Source: Stenotrophomonas rhizophila | Lineage (GTDB): Bacteria > Pseudomonadota > Gammaproteobacteria > Xanthomonadales > Xanthomonadaceae | Direction of reading: 5' to 3' | Assembly (NCBI RefSeq): GCF_000661955.1 | Contig: NZ_CP007597.1 | Span: 1,295,605-1,359,604, forward strand | DNA: 64,000 bases | Shown here: positions 42,826 through 50,065 of the stretch, in pieces | How positions within the stretch are numbered: the first letter of the stretch is position 1 | How the letters are laid out: each line of letters begins with the position of its first letter | Program-made: the position numbers and the translations under genes | Notes under the pieces: model-generated | What the model saw: only the letters and a program-made list of their open reading frames with translations | What the model was told of the DNA's origin: nothing | Database searches by the model: none

Positions 42826-43710
42826 ATGCACCATTCATTGCGTCTGATCGCAGCCCTGGCCCTGCTGCTGCCGTTGGCGGCGCAGGCGGCCACCCGTGTC
42901 GATGAGCGCGCCCCGCTGGGAGCGGGCGGGCGCGTGGAAGTGAGCAACATCGCCGGCAAGGTCAGTGTGCGCGGCTGGGACCGCAACGAGGTCGCGCTGA
43001 CCGGTTCGATGGCCGATGGGCTGACGCTCAAGCAGGACCGCAGCGCCAACCGGGTGCGATGGGAGGTGGTCTATCCGCGCGGTCGGAGCAACGGCGGCGC
43101 AACGCTGGAACTGCGGGTGCCGCGTGCGGTGGAAGTACAACTGGGGACGGTCAGCGCAGACATCGATGTGGCCGACGTGGACGTGCGGCGGTTGCAGGCC
43201 AATGCGGTGAGCGGCGGCATTTCGGCCGCCGGGCGCAGCGGTGAGACGGCGTTGACCACGGTCAGCGGTGGGATCCGTTCACAGGTGCAGACGCCGCGGC
43301 TGGACCTGCGGGCGGTCAGCGGCGGGATCCAGGCCGGCGGCGGTGCGTCGGGCGAGGTGGCGCTGGAGACGGTGTCGGGCAGCATCAAGGTGGACGCGGG
43401 CCGGGTGCAGCGGCTGTCGGCTGAAGCGGTGTCGGGCAGCGTGACGGTGGCGGCGGCCGGGTTGGCGCCGGGCGGCAAGGTGACGTTGCAGACGGTGAGC
43501 GGGTCGATCGGGCTGCAGTTGCCGCGGTCGGTGTCGGCGCAGCTGAGCGTGAAGACGTTCAGTGGCGACATCCAGTCCGATTCGGGCACGGTGGAGCGGC
43601 CGCGGTACGGGCCGGGCCGGAGTCTGGATGCAAAACTGGGGGGCGGCGACGGCGACATCGCGATCAATGCCCATTCGGGCAGCGTGCGGGTGGGGCTGGG
43701 CGGGCGTTGA
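42826..43710 (+). CDS. exported DUF4097 beta-helix-like protein
   Basis: A 294-aa exported protein with signal peptide MHHSLRLIAALALLLPLAAQA. The body repeats short units ending VSG-x-I (AVSGGISAAG, TVSGGIRSQV, AVSGGIQAGG, TVSGSIKVDA, AVSGSVTVAA, TVSGSIGLQL), as in DUF4097 (LiaG-type) adhesin-like domains. It is third in the sigma/anti-sigma operon, 13 bp after the preceding gene with GGAG upstream. It is likely an envelope-stress output gene; the function is unknown. Confidence 0.85.
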   Translation: MHHSLRLIAALALLLPLAAQAATRVDERAPLGAGGRVEVSNIAGKVSVRGWDRNEVALTGSMADGLTLKQDRSANRVRWEVVYPRGRSNGGATLELRVPRAVEVQLGTVSADIDVADVDVRRLQANAVSGGISAAGRSGETALTTVSGGIRSQVQTPRLDLRAVSGGIQAGGGASGEVALETVSGSIKVDAGRVQRLSAEAVSGSVTVAAAGLAPGGKVTLQTVSGSIGLQLPRSVSAQLSVKTFSGDIQSDSGTVERPRYGPGRSLDAKLGGGDGDIAINAHSGSVRVGLGGR

Positions 43711-43755
43711 ATGCGGCCCCCGCACCGGCACGGGGCCGGTGCGGACGGCTGCAGG

Positions 43756-43935
43756 TCAGCCGGTTTTCTTCAGTGCCAAGGTGTTGCCAAGCACTTCGAT
43801 CTTGCCACCGCCCTTGCGGAACGCGGCCAGGTCGGCTGCGATGCTGGTGCTGTTGACGGCCGTGCTGGAACCCTGCTTACGGTCGACGCGAACGGTGTTG
43901 CCTGCCTTGGGGGAGGTCTTTGGCGTACGAGCCAT
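43756..43935 (-). CDS. small basic hypothetical protein
   Basis: A 59-aa protein MARTPKTSPKAGNTVRVDRKQGSSTAVNS, basic at the N terminus, with a C-terminal strand-like segment GGGKIEVLGNTLALKKTG. AGGAG lies 6 nt before ATG 43935, so I prefer it to ATG 43950. It follows the cysteine-cluster gene by 11 bp and is probably co-transcribed. The family is not recognised, though the sequence looks gene-like. Confidence 0.6.
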   Translation of the reverse strand: MARTPKTSPKAGNTVRVDRKQGSSTAVNSTSIAADLAAFRKGGGKIEVLGNTLALKKTG

Positions 43936-43946
43936 GGATGCTCCTG

Positions 43947-44300
43947 TCATGGTTGGAACGAGGGAAAAAGCGTCGACAGATCGTGCTGTTGTCGACGGTA
44001 GTCCTGCCGCACAAGGCGGCAGTCATCGCCGCCCATGTCAAACTGGCGGCAGATGGCGGGACGCTGCGAGTAGATGGTGCAGCGCAGGTGATAGGGGTCG
44101 ATGGCGGCGCACCAGCCTTCGTCGTTGCGCGCCATGACGGTGCGGCCGGCTTCGTCGGTATCCAGCAGGTAGCTGGGTACGTTGTCGTCGGGCATGACGG
44201 TCACCGACATCCGGCAACAGACCGCGTCACAACGGCGGCAGTCGATGGGGTCGGGTTCGGCAGCGGTAACTGGGGCTGGTACAACCAGGCGTTCGCCCAA
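43947..44300 (-). CDS. YkgJ-family cysteine cluster protein
   Basis: A 117-aa protein with the family pattern CRRCDAVCCRM near residues 21-31, a middle Cys in DEGWCAAIDP, then CTIYSQRPAICRQF. The conserved Cys residues are thought to bind zinc or an Fe-S cluster. Family members are often annotated as Fe-S oxidoreductases without direct proof. Start ATG 44300. Confidence 0.85.
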   Translation of the reverse strand: MGERLVVPAPVTAAEPDPIDCRRCDAVCCRMSVTVMPDDNVPSYLLDTDEAGRTVMARNDEGWCAAIDPYHLRCTIYSQRPAICRQFDMGGDDCRLVRQDYRRQQHDLSTLFPSFQP

Positions 44301-44602
44301 TCGGATATCTCTTGGCGGCTCAGGGCGCTACATGCTGGGAACGAGCCGGATCACAGCGTAAAAGCGATCCCGGCGCCCGGGACATGTCCAAGGCGGCAGC
44401 ATCGAGAAGGACGGTGGCCTGTACTAGGCCCGGGACGACGTGCGCATTGCGCATTGACGCCGAAAGATGATAGCGCTTTTGGCGTAACGTTTTGTTAATG
44501 CTCGCGGGTGCTGGGGCGAAACCCTTGCGGGGCCTGGCTTTGCGCCTTCCTTGCCTTCCCTTTGATGGGGGTGGGAGGGGTGGAATTCAAGAGCGAAGGG
44601 CA
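44301..44602. other. non-coding upstream part of the YkgJ / YegD gap
   Basis: The full gap 44301-45289 is 989 bp. This first part has only small inverted repeats, such as GGCCTGTACTAGGCC at 44412-44426. TATCAT on the minus strand near 44470 could be a -10 for the cysteine-cluster gene. No gene was recognised; the rest of the gap holds elements E3 and E4 and their tracts. Confidence 0.4.
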
Positions 44603-44681
44603 ACGTCCAGAGCCAGGTCCAGGTCCAGGTCCAAAGCCAGAGCCGAAGCCGAGGCCGAAGCCGAAGCCGAAGCCGAAAGCC
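44603..44681. repeat. degenerate hexamer tract (AGGTCC and GCCGAA units)
   Basis: Three AGGTCC units, then AAAGCC/AGAGCC, then about six GCCGAA/GCCGAG units. It lies 26 bp before element E3 and matches the tract type near the other elements. Confidence 0.75.
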
Positions 44682-44707
44682 TTGGGCTCCGTGGTCCTGG
44701 GTGGGGC

Positions 44708-44807
44708 GCGTCGTGTGTGGGTTGGCAGGGCACGCTGCAAGTACGTCCCTGTAAGCTCCGCCACCGCATCCATGCGGTGGAGGGCCCTGCCAACCCACAC
44801 ACGACGC
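44708..44807 (+). repeat. palindromic element E3 (subtype A, plus orientation)
   Basis: A perfect 24-bp outer stem: arms 44708-44731 and 44784-44807. The core begins ACGCTGCAAGTACGTCC at 44732, then TGTAAGCTCCG, then an inner palindrome CCACCGCAT/ATGCGGTGG at 44761-44780. The 52-bp core is identical to that of E4 although their outer stems differ. Confidence 0.85.
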
Positions 44808-44898
44808 ACCTACACACTAGGTCGGTGCGCAAGGGAATAGCGGGAGCAACGGCAGATAAGCCGTTTTGGCTGGCGGGCTGGGCACGCAAATCGATCTG

Positions 44899-45070
44899 TA
44901 GCGTGGCTGCGGCTGCGGCTGCGGCTGCGGTCTAGGTGTGGGTTCGGGTGTGGGCGTGGCAAGGGCAGCGGGAGTGGCAAGGGCAGCGGGAGTGGGCGCG
45001 CCTGTAGCTGTTGCCTTGGCTTTTGCAGTGGCTTTTGCGGTGGCCGTTGCCGTTGCAGTTGCCGTCGCTT
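44899..45070. repeat. cluster of short tandem repeat tracts between E3 and E4
   Basis: Four GGCTGC units at 44905-44930, then a duplicated GGCAAGGGCAGCGGGAGT around 44958-44995, then (G)TTGCC/TTTGC-type hexamers at 45009-45070. On the minus strand these read as GCAACG/GCCAAA units, like the other tracts. A short palindrome TGCCGAGC/GCTCGGCA follows at 45077-45095. Confidence 0.75.
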
Positions 45071-45154
45071 CGAAAGTGCCGAGCTACGCTCGGCATCCTC
45101 CCCCCCCAAAAAAAGCTGCGGTGCTTTTTGCATGCGCACCGGCCAACTATCGAG

Positions 45155-45258
45155 GGGCGGGGTGGGTGAGGTTGCGGGGCCCTCCACCGCATGGATGCGG
45201 TGGCGGAGCTTACAGGGACGTACTTGCAGCGTGCCCCGCAACCTCACCCACCCCGCCC
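45155..45258 (-). repeat. palindromic element E4 (subtype A, minus orientation)
   Basis: A perfect 26-bp outer stem: arms 45155-45180 and 45233-45258. On the minus strand the core is the same 52 bp as in E3 (ACGCTGCAAGTACGTCC start). The inner palindrome lies at 45184-45203. It converges on E3 with 347 bp between. Confidence 0.85.
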
Positions 45259-45289
45259 AAATCAGAAGGCCGTCAGCCCCGCCGTAGAT

Positions 45290-46651
45290 TCACCGCTGTT
45301 CCGCAGCCGCCCATGCCAACCCGTGGACTACGCCGAAGGAGGGGTTGCCGCGGATCAGGGTTGCGCCCGGGAATGCTGCCGCCACGGCGTCCTGCAGGTA
45401 CCCCGCGCGCGACATCCCGCCGGTCAGGAACACCGCGGCCGGGTCGTGGCCGATGTCCGCGCGCACCTGCTCCAACAGCGTCGTCAGCTCGGCCAGGTAG
45501 TTGCCCGCCGCCGCTTCCAGCCGCGCGCGTTCCACCTGCACCGCCATCCCGCGCTCGATGAAATCCAGCGCACTCTCATGCGCCACCGCGCTGCTCAGCG
45601 CGATTTTGCACTGCTCCACCTCACGGTACAGCCGCGCCGTGTTGCCCGTGTCCTGCAGCGCCTGCAACCGCTTGCCCCACGGCGCTTCCGCATCGCGATA
45701 GGTGTGCTGGCGGAAATCGCGCTGGCGGGTCATGTCCTGCACCATCGCCGCTTCCACATAGTGGTGCGCCGGCACCCGGCTCACGCCGCGGCCGAACAAC
45801 GGCATGTACGCGCCCAGGCTCAACGCCAGATCGATATCCGTACCACCGCGCGCAATACCCCACGCGCGGTGGATCTTCGGGGCGTGCTGCCCACCCACCC
45901 GCGCGTGCGCGATATCGGTCGTACCGCCGCCGATGTCCACCACGATGGCCTCGTGCTCCTGGGCACTTTCGGCGTGGTAATGCATCGCCGCCGCGGCCGG
46001 CTCCTCAAGGAAATCCACATCGTCAAAGCCCGCCGCGATCGCCGCGCTGTGCAGGATCTCCAGCGCCTGGTCGTTGCCCGCCGCGCCGATCGAACTGCGG
46101 AACTGCACCGGGCGCCCCAGCGTGGCCGTGCGGACCGGGCGGTCCAGCTGGCGCGAAGCGGTCAGGCGGATGTGTTCCAGGATGTGGGTGGCGATGCCGG
46201 TGATGGTCTGGCGCGCGCGCGGATGCAGGTTGTAGCCCAGCATCGACTTCGGGCTCTGCACCAGGTTGCCCTCGTTCTCTTCGAAATAGGCTTCCAGCGC
46301 CTCATCGCCATACACCGCGTTCTGCAGCAGCTTGGTCGAGGTCAGCGGCGCGCGCATCTGCTCTTCCATCCACTGCCGGCGCACCACGCGCAGCGCTTCG
46401 CGGCGCAGGGCGTCGTGGGCGCGTTCCTGGCCGGCCGCACGTGCATCGCGCGCGGCGGCGTCGATCAGCCGGGCCAGCTCGTGTTCCAGCGCCGGGGTCA
46501 GCTCGAAGTCGTTCGGGTCGCGCATCACTTCCGGGAAATACACCGTCGTGCGGAACTGCTCGGCCTGGCCGAACTGGATCGGCACGACCCTCCCGTCCAC
46601 CACCGCGGCGGCGGCGGAGTTGCTGGTACCAAAGTCGATGCCGATTTTCAT
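45290..46651 (-). CDS. yegD: Hsp70 family protein YegD
   Basis: A 453-aa atypical Hsp70 that has the actin-fold ATPase but no full substrate-binding domain. It starts MKIGIDFGTSNSAAAAVVDG (phosphate 1), with phosphate 2 IVVDIGGGTTDIA, connect motif DVDFLEEPAAAAMHY, and adenosine motif VFLTGGMSRAGYLQ near the C terminus. Length matches E. coli YegD (about 450). The role is unknown, presumably chaperone-like. It is divergent from the zinc-ribbon gene. Confidence 0.92.
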   Translation of the reverse strand: MKIGIDFGTSNSAAAAVVDGRVVPIQFGQAEQFRTTVYFPEVMRDPNDFELTPALEHELARLIDAAARDARAAGQERAHDALRREALRVVRRQWMEEQMRAPLTSTKLLQNAVYGDEALEAYFEENEGNLVQSPKSMLGYNLHPRARQTITGIATHILEHIRLTASRQLDRPVRTATLGRPVQFRSSIGAAGNDQALEILHSAAIAAGFDDVDFLEEPAAAAMHYHAESAQEHEAIVVDIGGGTTDIAHARVGGQHAPKIHRAWGIARGGTDIDLALSLGAYMPLFGRGVSRVPAHHYVEAAMVQDMTRQRDFRQHTYRDAEAPWGKRLQALQDTGNTARLYREVEQCKIALSSAVAHESALDFIERGMAVQVERARLEAAAGNYLAELTTLLEQVRADIGHDPAAVFLTGGMSRAGYLQDAVAAAFPGATLIRGNPSFGVVHGLAWAAAEQR

Positions 46652-46766
46652 GCGGGGCCGGGCCGGAGGTCAGGGGGCGCGCACTGTGCGGCAAGCGGGC
46701 CAGCGGTGCAAGGGCCGGAAGGCGGGCGGTTACAATAGGGGTTGTTCAGTTTTCGAAGGCTTCACC
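46652..46766. promoter_or_regulatory. divergent promoter region, yegD / PhnA-like gene
   Basis: A 115-bp gap. TACAAT at 46731-46736 could be the -10 for the plus-strand zinc-ribbon gene (about 30 bp before the ATG). No clear -35 was found. Confidence 0.35.
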
Positions 46767-47102
46767 ATGTCTACCGCTCCCGCCTGCCCGCAATGCACCC
46801 TGGAAAACACCTACGCCGATGGCGCGCTGTGGATCTGCGCCGACTGCGGGCATGAGTGGACCGCCGCCGAAGCCAGCGCCGGGGGCGTGGTGGTGCGCGA
46901 CAGCAACGGCAACGTGCTGGCCGGGGGCGACACCGTCACCGTGATCAAGGACCTGAAGGTGAAAGGCTCCTCCATCCCGCTCAAGCAGGGTACGGTGATC
47001 CGCAACATCCGCCTGGTCGAAGACGACGCCGAGCATATCGAAGGCAACTCGGACAAGATCAAGGGCCTGGTGTTGAAGACCTGCTTCCTCAAGAAGGCCT
47101 GA
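46767..47102 (+). CDS. yjdM: zinc-ribbon protein YjdM/PhnA
   Basis: A 111-aa protein with an N-terminal zinc ribbon (CPQCTLENTYADGALWICADC) and a compact beta-domain (VVRDSNGNVLAGGDTVTVIKDLKVKGSSIPLKQGTVIRNIRL) ending TCFLKKA. It was historically linked to alkylphosphonate use (PhnA) but the enzymatic role is doubtful. ATG 46767 is 30 bp after the putative -10. Convergent with the TPR gene, 7 bp apart. Confidence 0.92.
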   Translation: MSTAPACPQCTLENTYADGALWICADCGHEWTAAEASAGGVVVRDSNGNVLAGGDTVTVIKDLKVKGSSIPLKQGTVIRNIRLVEDDAEHIEGNSDKIKGLVLKTCFLKKA

Positions 47103-47109
47103 GCCGGGC

Positions 47110-48249
47110 TCAGTTGACCGCCGCGGTGCCTTGCCGCAGGCGGTGCAGGGTGTCCAGTTTGGCCTGGTACTGCGCCTTGAGGAAATCGGCGTTGGTGCCA
47201 GCCAGGTCGCGCGCCTTGGACATTTCCACCGAGGCGCGACGGTTGTCGCCGGCCAGGAAGTAGGCGCGGGCCAGCCCGAAATGGAACTGGTGCGCGGTGC
47301 CGTACAGGCTGATCGCGCGCCGGTAGGCACGGATCGCGTCGGCATAGTCGCGGCGCTGCTCGGCCTCGTTGCCGAGGCGGAACTGCACGAACGGATCGCT
47401 GCGCTGCACCTGCTGCAGGCGTCGGGCGAGCAGGCCGGCCTGGCGGGTGTCGCCCATGCGGCGGTACAGCGCGCTGGCGTTGGTCAGGCTGGCGGCATTG
47501 CGCGGCTTGAGCCGCAGCGCGGTGCGGTAATCGCGCTCGGCATCGGCCAGGTTGCCGCTGCGCGCATCCAGCACGCCAAGGTTGTTCCAGCCCGCCACGA
47601 ATGCCGGGTCCTGCGCCAGCGCGGCCTGGAAGTAGGCGCGTGCCTGCACCAGGTCGCCCTCGCTCATGCGCATGGCGCCGCGGTTGTTGTAGAAGTGCGC
47701 CAAGGCACGCGGCTGGTCGATCTGCTGCGGGCCGTAGCGGTCGTAGAGCACGTTGCGGTCCAGGTCTACCAGGGCGATGCGGCCGTCCAGGTTCACCCCG
47801 GCGTTGACGTGCCCGATGTTGTAGATGGCGCCCTGGTCTTCATACCAGGTGACCACCTGGGCCACCTCCTGCACGCGCGCATCGATGCCGGCCGCGCGCG
47901 CCAGCGTCACGAACATCAAGGTGAAGGACAGGCAGTTGGCACGCCGGTTCTGCCAGGTTTCGGTCAGGGTCTGGGTGGCATACGGGTCGTAGGACAGGTG
48001 CATGGCGTCTTCGTCGAAGATCATGTGCACCAGCCGCTGTACGCGCTGCTCGCGTGAGTAGACCGGGGCGATCACCCGCTGTTTCAGCAGTGCCTGCAGC
48101 TCCGGCGGTATCGCCAGGATCTGTTCAGGCGTCGGCGGGGGGGCGGCGGTCCACGGTGCGGGCGCGGGGACCGGCGCAGCGGCGGCGGCCGGCAGCGCGG
48201 GCAGCGCCGACAGCAGGGCCAGCACACACAGCATTCTCCAGGCGGACAT
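47110..48249 (-). CDS. exported transglutaminase-like / TPR protein
   Basis: A 379-aa protein. The signal peptide is MSAWRMLCVLALLSALPALPAAAAA. A transglutaminase-like region (NRRANCLSFTLMFVTLARAAG with Cys, later YNIGHVNAGVNLDGR with His) is followed by TPR repeats (YNNRGAMRMSEGDLVQARAYFQAAL, GWNNLGVLDARSGNLADAERDYRTAL, and two more). I choose ATG 48249 because GAGGTGA lies 5 nt upstream; a GTG 9 nt earlier is possible. It is likely a periplasmic scaffold; the substrate is unknown. Confidence 0.82.
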   Translation of the reverse strand: MSAWRMLCVLALLSALPALPAAAAAPVPAPAPWTAAPPPTPEQILAIPPELQALLKQRVIAPVYSREQRVQRLVHMIFDEDAMHLSYDPYATQTLTETWQNRRANCLSFTLMFVTLARAAGIDARVQEVAQVVTWYEDQGAIYNIGHVNAGVNLDGRIALVDLDRNVLYDRYGPQQIDQPRALAHFYNNRGAMRMSEGDLVQARAYFQAALAQDPAFVAGWNNLGVLDARSGNLADAERDYRTALRLKPRNAASLTNASALYRRMGDTRQAGLLARRLQQVQRSDPFVQFRLGNEAEQRRDYADAIRAYRRAISLYGTAHQFHFGLARAYFLAGDNRRASVEMSKARDLAGTNADFLKAQYQAKLDTLHRLRQGTAAVN

Positions 48250-48337
48250 GTCGCTCACCTCGCGGGGACGGTCGTTGCCGACTTCAGTCTAGGCCTGCGC
48301 GAGGCGGCCGGGGTGCCGTCCGTCGGCGCGATCGCCA

Positions 48338-48380
48338 TCCACAGTCGGTGTGGACCAGCCATGGGCAAACCTGTGGATAA
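48338..48380. promoter_or_regulatory. cluster of DnaA-box-like sites
   Basis: TCCACA and TGTGGA form an inverted pair at 48338-48354, and TGTGGATAA at 48372-48380 is the complement of the consensus DnaA box TTATCCACA. All lie in the 232-bp divergent gap between the TPR and HD genes. Confidence 0.4.
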
Positions 48381-48481
48381 GCCGGTGCACGCGCCGTGCG
48401 GCGGGCCTTCGCGATGGGTGGTCAAAAAACTGCCAGCGGCGCCTGCTTGCCAGCCGCTGGCAGGAACGCCACTGTTGGCCC

Positions 48482-49081
48482 ATGCGCTTTGAACCGATGA
48501 CCTTGCCAGCGGCCATGCAGGCCGACCTTGAAGCCGCCTACGCGATGCCGGCGCGGGCGTACCACAATTTCTCGCACGTGCAGGCGGTGCTGCAGCACTG
48601 CCGCGCGGTGGCCGACGGGCCGGGCTGGGAGCACCCGCGCGAGGTGCAGTTGGCCGCGCTGTACCACGACGCGATCTACGACGCCGGGCGCAGTGACAAC
48701 GAGGCGCGCTCGGCGGTGATGGCGCGCGAGGCGATCCAGCGCTGGCTGCCTGACGCCGGCATCGACGTGGCCCGGGTGGTGCAGCTGATCGAACTGACGG
48801 CCCGCCACGGCGCGTTGGGGGCAGCCGACATCGATGCGGAGGCGGCCCTGTTCCTGGACTGCGACATGGCCATCCTGGGGGCGCCGGCCGCGGTGTTCGA
48901 CGCCTATGACCAGGGCATCGCCGAGGAGTACGCCGGCCACGTGCCCGGGTTCCTGTTCCGACTCAACCGGCGCCGCTTCCTCAAGCAGCTGCTGCTCAAG
49001 CCGCGCATTTTCCTGAGTGCGTTCTTCCATGCGCGGCTGGATGCCGCCGCGCGCGCCAACCTGCGCCGCCGCATCGGATAA
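48482..49081 (+). CDS. HD-domain phosphohydrolase-like protein
   Basis: A 199-aa protein. His/Asp motifs are YHNFSHV near residue 27, ALYHDAIYD near 60-68 (the HD pair), and DCDMAILG near 129. This pattern matches the HD family annotated as predicted metal-dependent phosphohydrolases. ATG 48482 gives MRFEPMTLPAAM. The C terminus is basic and hydrophobic (RRRFLKQLLLKPRIF). The substrate is unknown. Confidence 0.82.
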   Translation: MRFEPMTLPAAMQADLEAAYAMPARAYHNFSHVQAVLQHCRAVADGPGWEHPREVQLAALYHDAIYDAGRSDNEARSAVMAREAIQRWLPDAGIDVARVVQLIELTARHGALGAADIDAEAALFLDCDMAILGAPAAVFDAYDQGIAEEYAGHVPGFLFRLNRRRFLKQLLLKPRIFLSAFFHARLDAAARANLRRRIG

Positions 49082-49138
49082 TGGCGGCGGGCGCCGGTCC
49101 GGCGCCCTCGTTCTCCCACCACCACGTCCCGTCCGCCC

Positions 49139-49324
49139 ATGTCCCTGCCTGCCGTTTTCCCTGATCCCGACCCGCGTCCGCAGCCGCCCGAAGAGCCCGG
49201 CCCCAACGAGTGCTGTGGCAGTGGCTGCCCGCTGTGCGTGCTGGATCTGTACAGCGACGAGCTGCAGCGCTACCGGGCCGCGCTGGCGGCGTGGCGGGTG
49301 CGCCACCCCGACGCTACCGACTGA
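49139..49324 (+). CDS. oxidoreductase-like domain small protein (PF09791 type)
   Basis: A 61-aa cysteine-rich protein. EEPGPNECCGSGCPLCVLDLYSDELQRY fits the short oxidoreductase-like N-terminal domain family, with Cys-Cys-x2-Gly-Cys-x2-Cys. Metal or cluster binding is likely, but the function is not established. It precedes the DUF998 gene by 12 bp and is probably co-transcribed. Confidence 0.8.
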   Translation: MSLPAVFPDPDPRPQPPEEPGPNECCGSGCPLCVLDLYSDELQRYRAALAAWRVRHPDATD

Positions 49325-49336
49325 GCGGGCGGCCGG

Positions 49337-49978
49337 ATGACCATTGCGCCTGCTGCACACGGTGTATCGCCCCGGCACGGCCATGCCGCGCTGGCGGCGG
49401 TGGCGGCGCTGAGTGTGTTTGCCGCCACCGCGCTGTGGCTCCAATGGGCACGCCAGGATCTGGACTGGGTGCAGGCCACGCTCAGCCTCTACCTGCACGG
49501 CCCGGGCGGGCTGGCGTTGCGCAGCGCGTACTGCGTGCTGGCGATGGCGATCATGCTGCTCGCCTGGTCGCTGCACGCCGGCAGCCGTTCGCCCCGGCGC
49601 AGCAGTGCCGCACCGCTGTTGTTCTGCGTGGCCGGGCTGGGCCTGATGGGCGTGGCGATCGGCGACAGCTGGTTGCCGGCGCTCGCCCCGCTGCTGGCGC
49701 CGCTGGTGCACGCGGTGGCGGCCAACACCGCGTTCCTGTGCGTGAGCGTGGCCATGCTGCTGCAGAGCTGGTACCTGCGCGCCGACCCGCTGTGGTCGCG
49801 CTGGGCGGCCCCGGCCTGGTGGTGGGCCTGGGGCTGCTTCGTGCTGCTGTGGCTGCACGTGCTGTGGCGGGGGCCGCCGCGCGGGGCGGGGCAGAAGCTG
49901 GTGATTGCCGCCGTGGTGGTGTGGCTGCTGGCGGTGGCGCTGCGCCAGTGGCGGCACGCGCGCCGCCGGGCCGGTTGA
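49337..49978 (+). CDS. DUF998 family membrane protein
   Basis: A 213-aa integral membrane protein with about six TM helices (AALAAVAALSVFAATALWLQ, SAYCVLAMAIMLLAWSL, PLLFCVAGLGLMGVAIGDSW, AANTAFLCVSVAMLLQSWYL, WWWAWGCFVLLWLHVLW, VIAAVVVWLLAVALRQW). The family pattern WVQATLSLYLHG and GVAIGDSW fits DUF998. The role is unknown. ATG 49337. Confidence 0.8.
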   Translation: MTIAPAAHGVSPRHGHAALAAVAALSVFAATALWLQWARQDLDWVQATLSLYLHGPGGLALRSAYCVLAMAIMLLAWSLHAGSRSPRRSSAAPLLFCVAGLGLMGVAIGDSWLPALAPLLAPLVHAVAANTAFLCVSVAMLLQSWYLRADPLWSRWAAPAWWWAWGCFVLLWLHVLWRGPPRGAGQKLVIAAVVVWLLAVALRQWRHARRRAG

Positions 49979-50065
49979 GCGGCGCGAAGTTGCAGCCAGT
50001 CTGTGTACATGCCGTTGCCGGGGGACCGGCGTATCGTGGCGAGGACTCTTTTGGGATGCGTAACG

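Noticed and set aside
44495..45561. Open frames across the repeat-rich gap that encode SRSRSK-, PKPEPK- or AVAVAVA-type low-complexity peptides
   Set aside because: They only translate the hexamer tracts and palindromes; no start signals or homologous domains.
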